Below are positions 8,887-17,666 of a stretch of DNA of 64,000 nt, one piece after another. The notes under the pieces were generated by a model. That model saw nothing but the letters and a program-made list of their open reading frames with translations. It was not told the origin of the DNA and ran no database searches. The position numbers and the translations under genes are program-made. Each line of letters opens with the position of its first letter. The first letter of the stretch is position 1. The DNA comes from an uncultured Pelagibacteraceae bacterium (GTDB taxonomy: Bacteria; Pseudomonadota; Alphaproteobacteria; Pelagibacterales; Pelagibacteraceae): positions 1 through 64,000 of the forward strand of contig CACAIK010000006.1 of assembly GCA_902532525.1 (NCBI GenBank). The letters run 5' to 3'.

Positions 8887-9903
8887 ATGTATACCGAAAT
8901 TAATAAAAAAATTAAAAATTACATGTCCAATTGGTTGTTATTTATGTTTTTTTTGGTTTCAGCAATGATAGTCGTTGGTGGTTTAACAAGACTTACAGAC
9001 TCTGGATTATCAATTACAGAATGGGAATTTTTTAAAGGTTTTTTTCCACCAATGGATAATGCTTCTTGGTTAGAATATTTCGATTCTTATAAACAAATTC
9101 CTGAATTTAAAATTCAAAATTATTCTATGACTTTAGAGGAATTTAAAGTGATATTTTGGTGGGAATGGGCACATAGATTTTTTGGACGCATAATTGGTTT
9201 GGGTTTTTTGATACCCTTAATCTTTTTTACTATCAAATTAGATTTTAAAAAACTTTATAATTTATATTTTATATTTTTTTTGATTTGTTTTCAGGGTTTT
9301 TTGGGTTGGTATATGGTGCAGAGCGGTCTTGTGAATAATATAGATGTTAGTCATTTTAGACTTTCTATACATCTTTTATTTGCATTTATAATTTTATCTT
9401 TAATTTTTTGGAATTATTTAAGTTTAGCAAACTTTTATAAAAAGGATCAAAAAATTAATAACTACTTACCTGAATTTTTTTTATTACTAATTTTCTTACA
9501 AATTATTATTGGCGCATTCGTTTCAGGTATGGATGCAGGAAAAATATATAACACATGGCCTTTAATGGGTAATTCTTATTTTCCAGATGATAATAAATTT
9601 GCAAGTCTATTTAAATTATCTGCTTTTAGCGATCCATCATTAGTTCAATATTTACATCGAAATCTAGCTTATTTAATATTTATAATATACATAGTAATTT
9701 CTTACATAACTTTTCGTAATAAATTTTTTCATTTATTTAAACCTGTAATCATCTTAGGATTAATTATAATATTACAAATTATATTGGGAATTCTTACAGT
9801 TTTGTCTGGTGCTAGTATTTTAACAGCTTCTTTGCATCAGTTTAGTTCAATACTATTAATTACATCATCATTGTATTTTGTATACAGTAATAGATTTAGT
9901 TAA
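8887..9903 (+). CDS. ctaA: Heme A synthase (COX15/CtaA family)
   Basis: Oxidises heme O to heme A for aa3-type cytochrome oxidase. The 338-residue membrane protein has about eight hydrophobic segments. Family signatures are VVGGLTRLTDSGLSITEWE near 30-48, WEWAHRFFGRIIG with a heme-binding His, LVQYLHRNLAYLI in the second half and SLHQFSSILL near the end. These histidines are the expected heme ligands. It is divergent from chorismate mutase with 43 bases between and convergent with the next gene with no gap. Confidence 0.96.
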   Translation: MYTEINKKIKNYMSNWLLFMFFLVSAMIVVGGLTRLTDSGLSITEWEFFKGFFPPMDNASWLEYFDSYKQIPEFKIQNYSMTLEEFKVIFWWEWAHRFFGRIIGLGFLIPLIFFTIKLDFKKLYNLYFIFFLICFQGFLGWYMVQSGLVNNIDVSHFRLSIHLLFAFIILSLIFWNYLSLANFYKKDQKINNYLPEFFLLLIFLQIIIGAFVSGMDAGKIYNTWPLMGNSYFPDDNKFASLFKLSAFSDPSLVQYLHRNLAYLIFIIYIVISYITFRNKFFHLFKPVIILGLIIILQIILGILTVLSGASILTASLHQFSSILLITSSLYFVYSNRFS

Positions 9904-11013
9904 TTATTTTTTTTCAATTACAAATATTTCATTGTTGAAATATAATCCTTTGTTTTTATTGACTATATCTTTCACAACTTTTTGATAATATTTTTTCCTT
10001 TCGGCATTCATTATTTGCTCATCTGATATTTGGTTAACATATACCGCGGCATTCCATGCTGAAAATATTAATGAAGTAGCAATACCACCGCTAATTTCAT
10101 TTGGTAATGCTCGCAGGACATATTTAATAGTTTGTTTTTTATTAAATTTTAAACTTTTCAAAATTTCATGGTCTGTATTATTTTTTATATATTTTATTAT
10201 TGAATCGTATAGAGAAGGAAATGGCTTTTCTTTTGGCCAAATTTTTTTTATAATTTTGTTTCCTGGATCATTTCCACATGCATGAACCACCACCAATTTA
10301 CCTCTCTTATCTAACGATTTTATCATTGGATCAATTACATACTTTACTTTTTTCTCTACAGATATTCTTGATCTATAAGGTTGAGATGCAATGATTAAGT
10401 CGTAACTATTTTTCCCATTATTTTTTTTTGGAATAACATTTTTTAATGAAAATTCCTGATCTTTTCTATAAATCACTATAACAGAAGGTTCTTTATATGT
10501 AGGATTACCATTTTTAGGATTTCTCTCTATTTGCCATTTTTTACTTAAAAATTCTTGATTAAGTTTTCTCAATTGATTTGAAAAATCTAATGAAGAATTA
10601 CCTTTTAGCTTAACTATTTTCCAATTCATCTTTTTTTGTTTTTTTTTGTCATTTGATTTGAGTGAAGTGGATTCAACATAATTTAGATTAGAGATAACAA
10701 ATACTGTGTTTTTATGCTCGATAAATCGATCTGGAAGCTTTTCAAGTCCCAATCTAACATCTTCCATGCTTATTTCCTTTGTACTAACTAGCAAAGGAAT
10801 TTGAGGCAGTTTCTGATGACATTGCCTCATTACACTCATCAATAATGATCCATCACCCATACCTGCATCAAATATTTTTAATGCTGGAAATTTTGGTTTT
10901 AATTTTTGAACAATAGGTTTCAGCGCATCAGCAATTTTGTTCTTTTCGTTAGTTGTTGTAACGAAAAGTAAATATTTTTGTCTATTATCAAAAAATCTAA
11001 AATTTTTTTTCAT
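9904..11013 (-). CDS. Protein with class I SAM-methyltransferase-like core, function unknown
   Basis: I do not recognise a characterised family. The 369-residue soluble protein has a motif-I-like loop KIFDAGMGDGSLL (about 46-58), a SYDLIIASQPY strand followed by a DPMIKSL..GKLVVVHACG element, and a C-terminal ALPNEISGGIATSLIF segment. This order fits a Rossmann methyltransferase fold. A basic insertion (KKKQKKMNWK near 123-132) interrupts the fold. It is the third gene after metY and the alpha/beta hydrolase, 19 bases downstream, so it probably shares their transcript. Methyl transfer and a link to methionine/SAM metabolism are inferences from fold and context. Confidence 0.65.
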   Translation of the reverse strand: MKKNFRFFDNRQKYLLFVTTTNEKNKIADALKPIVQKLKPKFPALKIFDAGMGDGSLLMSVMRQCHQKLPQIPLLVSTKEISMEDVRLGLEKLPDRFIEHKNTVFVISNLNYVESTSLKSNDKKKQKKMNWKIVKLKGNSSLDFSNQLRKLNQEFLSKKWQIERNPKNGNPTYKEPSVIVIYRKDQEFSLKNVIPKKNNGKNSYDLIIASQPYRSRISVEKKVKYVIDPMIKSLDKRGKLVVVHACGNDPGNKIIKKIWPKEKPFPSLYDSIIKYIKNNTDHEILKSLKFNKKQTIKYVLRALPNEISGGIATSLIFSAWNAAVYVNQISDEQIMNAERKKYYQKVVKDIVNKNKGLYFNNEIFVIEKK

Positions 11014-11032
11014 AAAAACAATATTGCAACTA

Positions 11033-11845
11033 CTAATTTGCTGGATAATTTGTTGTTATGAATTTTTTCAAAACATTTAATACTCGATCTGCTTCCTCTA
11101 ATAACATCATATGTCCGCAATTATCTATTATATCTATTTGACTTCCTTCAATTAAATTAGCTAGTTTTTTACCTTCTTTTACTGGACACATTTTATCGTC
11201 TGTGGCAAGTATAGAAAGGGTAGGAATCTTAATTTGTTTTGCAGCCTCAAAACCATTTTTGTAATTATCACATGCTCTAAAATCTACACCGAGGGTATTT
11301 TTTATTGTTCTAGTTTTAGCTAGCATTGAACCAGTATTAATATGATATAATCCCGGTACAGGATGACCGCCAAAATGACCAGCTGGCCCATGTGCCCAGT
11401 CCATCATTAATTCAACGGCTTTGGGGTCATTATTTTCTGCTAAAGATAATAATTCAGGATTCATCGGAATTGCACCAGCTCCACCCATTAAACTTAAAGT
11501 TTTTATTTTATTAGGATTTCTCGCTGTACACTCCACAGTAACCAAACAACCTTGGGAATGACCAACTAAAGAAGCTTCTTTATATCCAACTGCATCAATA
11601 ACATCACTAACCCAATCGGCCATATCCTCAATTGATTTTAAACTTTCACCTCCAGATAAACCATGACCTGGCATATCTAAAGCTAAAACGCTATATCCAT
11701 GGAATGCAAAATATCTTGTTTGCAAAACCCATGTCATATGAGTTAGTCCGCTACCATGTACAAAAATTATTAATGGTTTATTTTTATCAAACGGTCTACC
11801 ACCTGTAGAAGCATAAACTTCGTTATTGTTTACTTGAAACTTCAT
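11033..11845 (-). CDS. Alpha/beta-fold hydrolase
   Basis: A 270-residue cytoplasmic hydrolase without a signal peptide. An oxyanion-hole HGSGL motif sits at about 30-34 and the nucleophile elbow is GHSQGC near 96-101. The acid is probably in ATDDKMCP and the catalytic His in NCGHMMLLEEA near the C-terminus. The substrate is unknown. Its ATG overlaps the metY stop by four bases (ATGA), so the two are translated together. The elbow does not resemble MetX homoserine acetyltransferase, so supply of O-acetylhomoserine by this protein is only a speculation. Confidence 0.85.
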   Translation of the reverse strand: MKFQVNNNEVYASTGGRPFDKNKPLIIFVHGSGLTHMTWVLQTRYFAFHGYSVLALDMPGHGLSGGESLKSIEDMADWVSDVIDAVGYKEASLVGHSQGCLVTVECTARNPNKIKTLSLMGGAGAIPMNPELLSLAENNDPKAVELMMDWAHGPAGHFGGHPVPGLYHINTGSMLAKTRTIKNTLGVDFRACDNYKNGFEAAKQIKIPTLSILATDDKMCPVKEGKKLANLIEGSQIDIIDNCGHMMLLEEADRVLNVLKKFITTNYPAN

Positions 11846-13170
11846 TGATTGGATACGAGTCTAGGTTTCCTAGCAGCTCTAAATCCATTTTCAAAGTCGT
11901 TTTTAATATCATCTATATCTTCAATACCAACAGATAATCTGATCATATCATGGGATAAACCCGCAAACTTTAATGTAGCTTCATCCATTTGAGAGTGTGT
12001 AGCCGATGCTGGATGGATTACCAATGTACGTGTATCTCCAACATTTGCTAAATGAGAAGCAAGTTTAACGTTATTAATAAATGCTTCACCTGCAGCTTTT
12101 CCTCCTTTAATACCAAATGCAATCATTGATCCTTTACCATTAGGTAATAATTTGCTTGCTAAATCATGATCGGGATGATCTGGAACACTCGGGTGTGAAA
12201 CCCAAGCAACACTTTCGTGACCTAATAAATACTCGACCATTTTTTCTGCATTCTCGCAATGTTTTTTCATTCTTACTGAAAGTGTCTCTATACCTTGTAA
12301 CACATTCCATGCATTTTGAGGGCTTAGACAAGGACCAAAATCTCTCATACCTTCAGCTCTTGCTTTCATTGTAAATGCTGTTGGTCCAAATTCTTCAGCA
12401 AAAGATAATCCATGATAACCTTCATAAGGTTGAGTCATTGTTGGAAATTTATCATTTTGCATCCAGTCAAACTTACCACCTTCAACAATTATACCAGCCA
12501 TTGAAGATCCATGACCTGCCATCCATTTAGTAAGTGAATGAACTACAATATCAGCACCGTGCTCTATAGGTTTACATAAATAAGGTGTTTGATAAGTTGC
12601 ATCTACCATTAAAGGAATACCTGCGTCGTGAGCAATTTTAGCAATCTCAGGCATATTCATTATTTCATTTCCTGGATTACCTACAAGTTCTCCAAAAATA
12701 CCTTTTGTATTTTTTTGAATTGCTTTTTTAAATCCTTCTGTGTCTCTTGGTTTTACAAAAGTTGTTTTAATTCCAAATTTTGGAAGTGTTAATCTAAATA
12801 AATTTACTGTTCCGCCGTAAAGTTGGGATGATACAACTAAATGATCTCCTGCCTCACAAAGAGTCATTACTGCAAGAAATATCGCACTCATACCAGACGA
12901 TGTAGCAAGTGCAGCTGTTCCTCCTTCTAATGAAGCTACTCTCTCTTCTAAAACGGCAACTGTCGGATTTGATATCCTACTATAAATATGTCCACCTCTT
13001 TCTAAATTAAATAATGCTGCTGCATGATCTACGTCATCAAATAGATAAGAAGTTGTTTGGTATATTGGCACTTGTCTTGAACCAGCATTTTTATGAGGTT
13101 GATATCCCGCATGTAAACTAAGGGTATCGAATTTATATGTTTTAGGATCCATTCCTTTTTTGTCTGACAT
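11842..13170 (-). CDS. metY: O-acetylhomoserine (thiol)-lyase, PLP-dependent
   Basis: Joins O-acetylhomoserine with sulfide or methanethiol to give homocysteine or methionine. This is the expected entry of reduced sulfur in SAR11-like cells. The 442-residue protein has the Cys/Met-metabolism PLP fold: YSRISNPTVAVLEERVASLE near 76-95, ATSSGMSAI, and VVHSLTKWMAGHG with the PLP-binding lysine. The start is supported by an AGGAG ribosome-binding site about 8 bases upstream. It heads a leftward operon with the hydrolase and methyltransferase-like genes and is divergent from rplM. I found no SAM riboswitch fold in the 155-base upstream gap. Confidence 0.96.
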   Translation of the reverse strand: MSDKKGMDPKTYKFDTLSLHAGYQPHKNAGSRQVPIYQTTSYLFDDVDHAAALFNLERGGHIYSRISNPTVAVLEERVASLEGGTAALATSSGMSAIFLAVMTLCEAGDHLVVSSQLYGGTVNLFRLTLPKFGIKTTFVKPRDTEGFKKAIQKNTKGIFGELVGNPGNEIMNMPEIAKIAHDAGIPLMVDATYQTPYLCKPIEHGADIVVHSLTKWMAGHGSSMAGIIVEGGKFDWMQNDKFPTMTQPYEGYHGLSFAEEFGPTAFTMKARAEGMRDFGPCLSPQNAWNVLQGIETLSVRMKKHCENAEKMVEYLLGHESVAWVSHPSVPDHPDHDLASKLLPNGKGSMIAFGIKGGKAAGEAFINNVKLASHLANVGDTRTLVIHPASATHSQMDEATLKFAGLSHDMIRLSVGIEDIDDIKNDFENGFRAARKPRLVSNQ

Positions 13171-13286
13171 TTAGTTGCTCCTGTTTAAATTTTTAAGATA
13201 TTATTATAATCAAATATTATCGCTTATTTATAGCTTATTTATTAGTTAAAACTATCAAAAATGACTTAAGTCTAACTGTATATCGT

Positions 13287-13315
13287 TTGACAATATATCG
13301 ATTTATAAGTATTAA
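13287..13315 (+). promoter_or_regulatory. Sigma-70-type promoter for rplM-rpsI
   Basis: TTGACA at 13287-13292, a 17-base spacer and TATTAA at 13310-13315. Transcription would begin near 13321-13324, only a few bases before the rplM ATG at 13326, so the message would be almost leaderless. The same TTG could be read as an in-frame upstream start codon, but the promoter explains it better. Prediction only. Confidence 0.6.
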
Positions 13316-13325
13316 TCCCGCAATT

Positions 13326-13784
13326 ATGACTAAATTTCTTAAAAAAGATGACCTAAATAGTAAATGGTTTGAAATTGACGCAACCGGAGCTGTAGTAGGA
13401 AGACTAGCAACCGTTGTATCAAAAATTCTTAGAGGAAAAAATAAAGCAACATTTACTCCTCATATGGATAGTGGAGATTTTGTTGTTGTTAAAAACGTAG
13501 ATCAATTAAAATTTACAGGAAACAAGTTTTCAAATAAAAAATATTATAGACACACAGGCCATCCCGGGGGAATTAAAGAAACAACACCTGAAATATTACA
13601 ATCTTCAAAACCAGGTGAAGTTTTAAAGATGGCTGTAAAAAGAATGTTGCCTGGTGGTCCTTTAGCTAAAAAACAATTGACTAAACTTAAGGTTTATTCA
13701 GGATCAGATCATCCTCACTCAGCACAAAACCCTGAGGTAATAGAGATTGGAAAGCTTAATTCAAAAAATATAGTAAGAAATTAA
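13326..13784 (+). CDS. rplM: 50S ribosomal protein L13
   Basis: A 152-residue large-subunit protein. I chose the ATG at 13326 because the protein then begins MTKFLKKDDLNSKWFEIDATG, the usual distance before the family's WxxIDAxGxxxGRLAT motif. The in-frame TTG 39 bases upstream coincides with a promoter -35 element. Further signatures are RGKNKATFTPHMDSGDFVV, YRHTGHPGG and AVKRMLPGGPLAKKQL. It is followed by rpsI one base after its stop, the universal rplM-rpsI pair. No Shine-Dalgarno is visible before the ATG. Confidence 0.97.
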   Translation: MTKFLKKDDLNSKWFEIDATGAVVGRLATVVSKILRGKNKATFTPHMDSGDFVVVKNVDQLKFTGNKFSNKKYYRHTGHPGGIKETTPEILQSSKPGEVLKMAVKRMLPGGPLAKKQLTKLKVYSGSDHPHSAQNPEVIEIGKLNSKNIVRN

Positions 13785-13785
13785 A

Positions 13786-14217
13786 ATGGATACAAATCAA
13801 TTAACATCTTCAAAACTAAAATTAGATTTCAAAGATGCAAAATATGCAACAGGTAGAAGAAAGACTTCAATTGCAAAAGTTTGGTTAAAAAAGGGAACAG
13901 GTAAAATTTACGTTAATGGTAAAAATCTAGATGATTATTTCACAAGAGCTACTCATAAAATGCAAATTTTAAGACCTTTTGAAATTATCAATCAATCTAC
14001 AGAATACGATGTTAGGTCTCAAGTTGTCGGTGGTGGTCATACAGGTCAAGCGGGAGCATTAGTACATGGTATATCAAGAGCACTATTACAATTTGATGAA
14101 AATCTAAAACCAACACTTAGAAAAGAAAAACTTACCACGAGAGATTCTAGATCAGTTGAGAGAAAAAAACCTGGTCGAGCAAAAGCTAGAAGAAGTTATC
14201 AGTTTTCTAAAAGATAA
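13786..14217 (+). CDS. rpsI: 30S ribosomal protein S9
   Basis: A 143-residue small-subunit protein that reaches the decoding centre through its basic tail. YATGRRKTSIAKVWLKKGTGKI near the N-terminus, VVGGGHTGQAGALVHGISRAL in the middle, and the C-terminal RRSYQFSKR (family: KKxQFSKR) are all present. An N-terminal extension of about 20 residues precedes the conserved core. It is the second gene of the rplM transcript. Confidence 0.97.
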   Translation: MDTNQLTSSKLKLDFKDAKYATGRRKTSIAKVWLKKGTGKIYVNGKNLDDYFTRATHKMQILRPFEIINQSTEYDVRSQVVGGGHTGQAGALVHGISRALLQFDENLKPTLRKEKLTTRDSRSVERKKPGRAKARRSYQFSKR

Positions 14218-14250
14218 TATCATTTTAATAAACAACTGTTATATTACAAT

Positions 14251-15273
14251 ATGTCTAAGATAAATGTATTAGTTGCTGGAGCCACAGGATACATAGGTAT
14301 TCAATTGATTAAATTATTAACTAAACATAAGAAAGTTAAAATTAAATATCTTTGTGGTGATACTTCTGTAGGTAAGAAAATTAGCTCTTATGATAAATAC
14401 TTTAATAAATATAAACTACCAAATATTGTTAAATTTAATAAAGAATTATTAAAAAGTGTTGATGTTGTATTTACTGCATTACCCAATGGAGAAGCTCAAA
14501 AAATTTCAAAAAATTTAGATAATAAAAATATTTTAATTGATTTAGCAGCAGATTTTAGACTTAAATCAACTAGTGATTACTTTAAATGGTATAAAATCAA
14601 ACACAATGCTCCTAAATTAATCAAAAAAAGTATTTATTCTTTACCTGAGTTAAATAATAAAAGTATTAAGAAATATAAAATAATTTCTTGTCCAGGCTGT
14701 TATCCAACATCAATTTTGTTACCCCTAGTACCATTAATTAATAAAAATTTTGTTAAATCAAACAATATCATAATTGACTCTAAATCTGGTTATTCAGGTG
14801 CAGGCAGAAATATTCATAAGAAATATAACAACAAATTTTTAAATGAGACATTGAGTGCTTATGGTTTAGCGTTTCACAGACACAATTCAGAAATTGATCA
14901 GGAACTAAAAATAAAAACTGGTAAAAAGGTAAAATTTCAATTTACACCTCATCTTTCACCAATGTTTAGAGGAATATTAACTACTATGTATTTAGATCTA
15001 AAAAGAAATGATTCTTTTAAAAAAATTTATTCTTTTCTAAAAAAATATTACAAAAATCATAAATTCATTAAAATTTTGAAACCAAATACTTTTCTAGGAA
15101 CTAATGAAGTAATAAACACAAATAACTGTTATATTTCCGTATGTGAGAGTAAATATAAGAATAAAATTATTATATTGTCAGCAATAGATAATTTGATTAA
15201 GGGTGGTAGTGGACAGGCTGTTCAAAATATGAATATTTTATTTGGATATAAGTCTGACGAAGGATTAAATTGA
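14251..15273 (+). CDS. argC: N-acetyl-gamma-glutamyl-phosphate reductase
   Basis: Catalyses the NADPH-dependent third step of arginine (ornithine) synthesis. The 340-residue protein has an N-terminal nucleotide-binding GATGYIG at 10-16 and the catalytic Cys150 in SCPGCYPTS. It also has SGYSGAGR and the FTPHLSPMFRGILTT stretch with the conserved His. Rossmann and catalytic domains are full length. Its stop overlaps the start of a small lipoprotein gene (TGATG), placing it in one run with hom, although the pathways differ. Confidence 0.96.
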   Translation: MSKINVLVAGATGYIGIQLIKLLTKHKKVKIKYLCGDTSVGKKISSYDKYFNKYKLPNIVKFNKELLKSVDVVFTALPNGEAQKISKNLDNKNILIDLAADFRLKSTSDYFKWYKIKHNAPKLIKKSIYSLPELNNKSIKKYKIISCPGCYPTSILLPLVPLINKNFVKSNNIIIDSKSGYSGAGRNIHKKYNNKFLNETLSAYGLAFHRHNSEIDQELKIKTGKKVKFQFTPHLSPMFRGILTTMYLDLKRNDSFKKIYSFLKKYYKNHKFIKILKPNTFLGTNEVINTNNCYISVCESKYKNKIIILSAIDNLIKGGSGQAVQNMNILFGYKSDEGLN

Positions 15274-15476
15274 TGAGAATACTAATAATTTTATTAATTT
15301 TTTTATTTATAAATAATTGTTCTAACCAAAACTTTGGTTTTTTTTTAAAGAAAAAAAATGATGATATGGTTGAAAAACCAAATTTAGATATTGATAAAAA
15401 TATTTCTTTCGAGGATTTTAAAAATAAAATTATTAATTATGGAAAAAATAGTAGTTTCCCAAGTTTAGATGATTGA
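15273..15476 (+). CDS. Small putative lipoprotein
   Basis: A 67-residue protein of unknown function. The first 15 residues are hydrophobic and end in FINNC, a plausible lipobox with the lipidated Cys near residue 16; the mature part is short, charged and probably unstructured (FFLKKKNDDM, then SFEDFKNKI). The ATG at 15273 shares one base with the argC stop, and its own stop overlaps hom by 8 bases. Tiny lipoproteins wedged between biosynthetic genes are common in compact alphaproteobacterial genomes. I do not know a partner for it. Confidence 0.65.
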   Translation: MRILIILLIFLFINNCSNQNFGFFLKKKNDDMVEKPNLDIDKNISFEDFKNKIINYGKNSSFPSLDD

Positions 15477-16767
15477 TATGACTAAAAAGCTTAATATAGC
15501 AATTGTTGGATTAGGGCAGATTGGTAATTATCTCTATAATGAATTAAATACAAAAAAAAAAGATATACTAAAAAAAACTGGAAAAATTATCTCTGTTTCT
15601 GCTATTTCAGCTAAAAATATTAATAAAAAAAGAAAATTTAGAATTAACAAGAAAATATTTTATAAAGATCCCTTTAAAATTTTTAAAAATAATAAAATTG
15701 ATATTTTAATTGAAGCCATTGGTCAATCTGATGGTATATCTAAAAAAATTGTAGAATTTGCACTTAAGAATAAAATTCATGTTGTAACTCCTAATAAGGC
15801 ATTAATTTCTAAACACGGTAATAACCTTTCTAAACTTGCTGAAAAAAATAAAGTTAATTTAGAATTTGAAGCGTCAGTAGGAGGTGGAATCCCTGTATTA
15901 AGAACAATTAAAGAAGGGCTAGCAACTAATAAGATAAGTAAAGTATATGGAATATTAAATGGCACTTGTAATTATATATTATCTGAAATGGAAGAAACTA
16001 AGTCTAGCTTTTCAACTGTATTAAAAAAAGCTCAACTATTAGGTTATGCTGAACCAGGTAATCCAAAATTAGATTTAAATGGTTACGATGCTTTAGCTAA
16101 AGTTAAAATTCTTTCTGCTTTAGCATTTAATAATAAAGTATCAAATTCAAAATGTTTAATGGAGGGTATTGAAAATATAGAATACAAGGATTTAGAAATT
16201 GCAAATCAATTAAATTATAAAATTAAATTATTGGGAATAACAGAAATTGTTAATGATAAATTATTTGAGAGAGTTCATCCGTGTTTAATTAAAAAAAATA
16301 CTTATATCGCAAATGTTAATGGTGTTATGAATGCTGTTATAATTGAAGGTAATCCAGTAGGGGAGAGTGTTTTGCAAGGAGAAGGTGCTGGGCCCGGTCC
16401 AACATCATCTGCTTTAATGTCTGATCTTTTGTCAATTTTACGTGGAAATATCAAATACCCTTTTGGGATTTCTGATAATAAAAGAAAATCTCCTTCAATA
16501 TATAATACTGATAATTATTCTAATGCTTTATATATTAGGCTTGAAGTTAAAGATAAACCGGGTGTTCTATCTGAAATCACAAAAAAATTTGCTAAACACA
16601 AAATATCCGTTCAAAGATTAATACAAATACCAAATAATAAAAATAAAACCGCTTCTATTGTGATTATAACTCACAAATCTTTGGAAAAGGATTATCAGAA
16701 ATGTATTAAATCTTTTAAATCAAATTTAAATATTATTAAAAACCCTGTATTATTAAGACTTTTTTAA
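15469..16767 (+). CDS. hom: Homoserine dehydrogenase with C-terminal ACT domain
   Basis: Reduces aspartate semialdehyde to homoserine, the branch point to threonine and methionine. The 432-residue protein has an NAD(P)-binding GLGQIG at 14-19, VTPNKALIS and GGGIPVLRTIKEGLA with the conserved catalytic region, and YGILNGTCNYILSEM. About residues 350-432 form an ACT domain (LEVKDKPGVLSEITKKF) for feedback control by an amino acid, usually threonine. An alternative ATG lies nine bases downstream at 15478. It can feed homoserine to the MetY route encoded nearby. Confidence 0.96.
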   Translation: MIDMTKKLNIAIVGLGQIGNYLYNELNTKKKDILKKTGKIISVSAISAKNINKKRKFRINKKIFYKDPFKIFKNNKIDILIEAIGQSDGISKKIVEFALKNKIHVVTPNKALISKHGNNLSKLAEKNKVNLEFEASVGGGIPVLRTIKEGLATNKISKVYGILNGTCNYILSEMEETKSSFSTVLKKAQLLGYAEPGNPKLDLNGYDALAKVKILSALAFNNKVSNSKCLMEGIENIEYKDLEIANQLNYKIKLLGITEIVNDKLFERVHPCLIKKNTYIANVNGVMNAVIIEGNPVGESVLQGEGAGPGPTSSALMSDLLSILRGNIKYPFGISDNKRKSPSIYNTDNYSNALYIRLEVKDKPGVLSEITKKFAKHKISVQRLIQIPNNKNKTASIVIITHKSLEKDYQKCIKSFKSNLNIIKNPVLLRLF

Positions 16768-17666
16768 TGGAACTTTATTTAAAGCTCTTTGAAGTTCTAT
16801 TCCCTGTATTTTTTATTGTTGGAATTGGTTTTTTATTAGGGAAAAAAAATCCAAATTTCGATACTTCGTTTATAACATCTTATGCAGGAAATTTTGGAAC
16901 TCCAGCTTTAGTAATTTTCTCTCTTACATCTACAGGTGTTACTTTTGATATATTTGTAGAATATTTTATTTACGCATTAATATTACTATCATCATTTGCT
17001 TTAATTGGTCTTGTTTTTTTAATTCTTATGAAAAAAGATTATATTAGAGAATTACCTACTTTTTTTTTACCTAATACTGGTAATATGGGTATACCAATAT
17101 GTCTTTTTGCATACGGTAAATTGGGAATGGGTGTAGCTGCAGCTATATCATCTTTGGTAATACTCTTACATTTTACTGCTAATATATTTCTTGCAAAACG
17201 AAAATTTGATTTTTCAATAATCGCAAAAAGTCCATCCTTCTATACAATTATTTTGACCGTTATCTTTTTATTCTACGGCAAAGAAATGCCAGTTTTTGTG
17301 ATTAATACAACAATGCTTTTATCTTATGCAATGATTGTAATGATTTTAATGTCTTTAGGTATTGCTTTAACCCAAATGAAAGTATTTTCTTTGAGAGACT
17401 CAATTATAACATCAATTGGTAGGGTAATCCTGGGTCCTATTGTAGGTTTTTTTATTATAAAATATTTTAATTTATCTGGTTTTGCAGCTGGAGTGTTACT
17501 AATTCAATCCTCTATGCCTAGTGCGATATTATGTTATTTGGTTGCTTCGATGTATTCACCTAAAAAAAATGTAGATAATATTTCCAGCACAATTGTTGTT
17601 TCTACTTTAATGTCATTGGTTACAGTGCCAATAACAGTATTTATCGCTCTTAAATACTTTGCTTAA
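16767..17666 (+). CDS. AEC-family (auxin efflux carrier-like) transporter
   Basis: A 299-residue inner membrane protein with about ten hydrophobic segments. Family features are the paired proline/asparagine motifs at the membrane crossover: NFGTPALVIFSL in the first half, FLPNTGNMGIPI soon after, and LLIQSSMPSAIL in the second. Bacterial members export or exchange small organic acids or amino acids; the substrate here is unknown. Its ATG overlaps the hom stop, so it is co-transcribed with hom and the EamA-type carrier that follows. Export linked to threonine metabolism is possible but unproven. Confidence 0.88.
   Translation: MELYLKLFEVLFPVFFIVGIGFLLGKKNPNFDTSFITSYAGNFGTPALVIFSLTSTGVTFDIFVEYFIYALILLSSFALIGLVFLILMKKDYIRELPTFFLPNTGNMGIPICLFAYGKLGMGVAAAISSLVILLHFTANIFLAKRKFDFSIIAKSPSFYTIILTVIFLFYGKEMPVFVINTTMLLSYAMIVMILMSLGIALTQMKVFSLRDSIITSIGRVILGPIVGFFIIKYFNLSGFAAGVLLIQSSMPSAILCYLVASMYSPKKNVDNISSTIVVSTLMSLVTVPITVFIALKYFA

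Noticed and set aside
13171..13286. SAM-V or SAM-II riboswitch before metY
   Set aside because: The leader is AT-rich, has no clear stem, and contains no CTCC-type stretch able to pair with the AGGAG ribosome-binding site.
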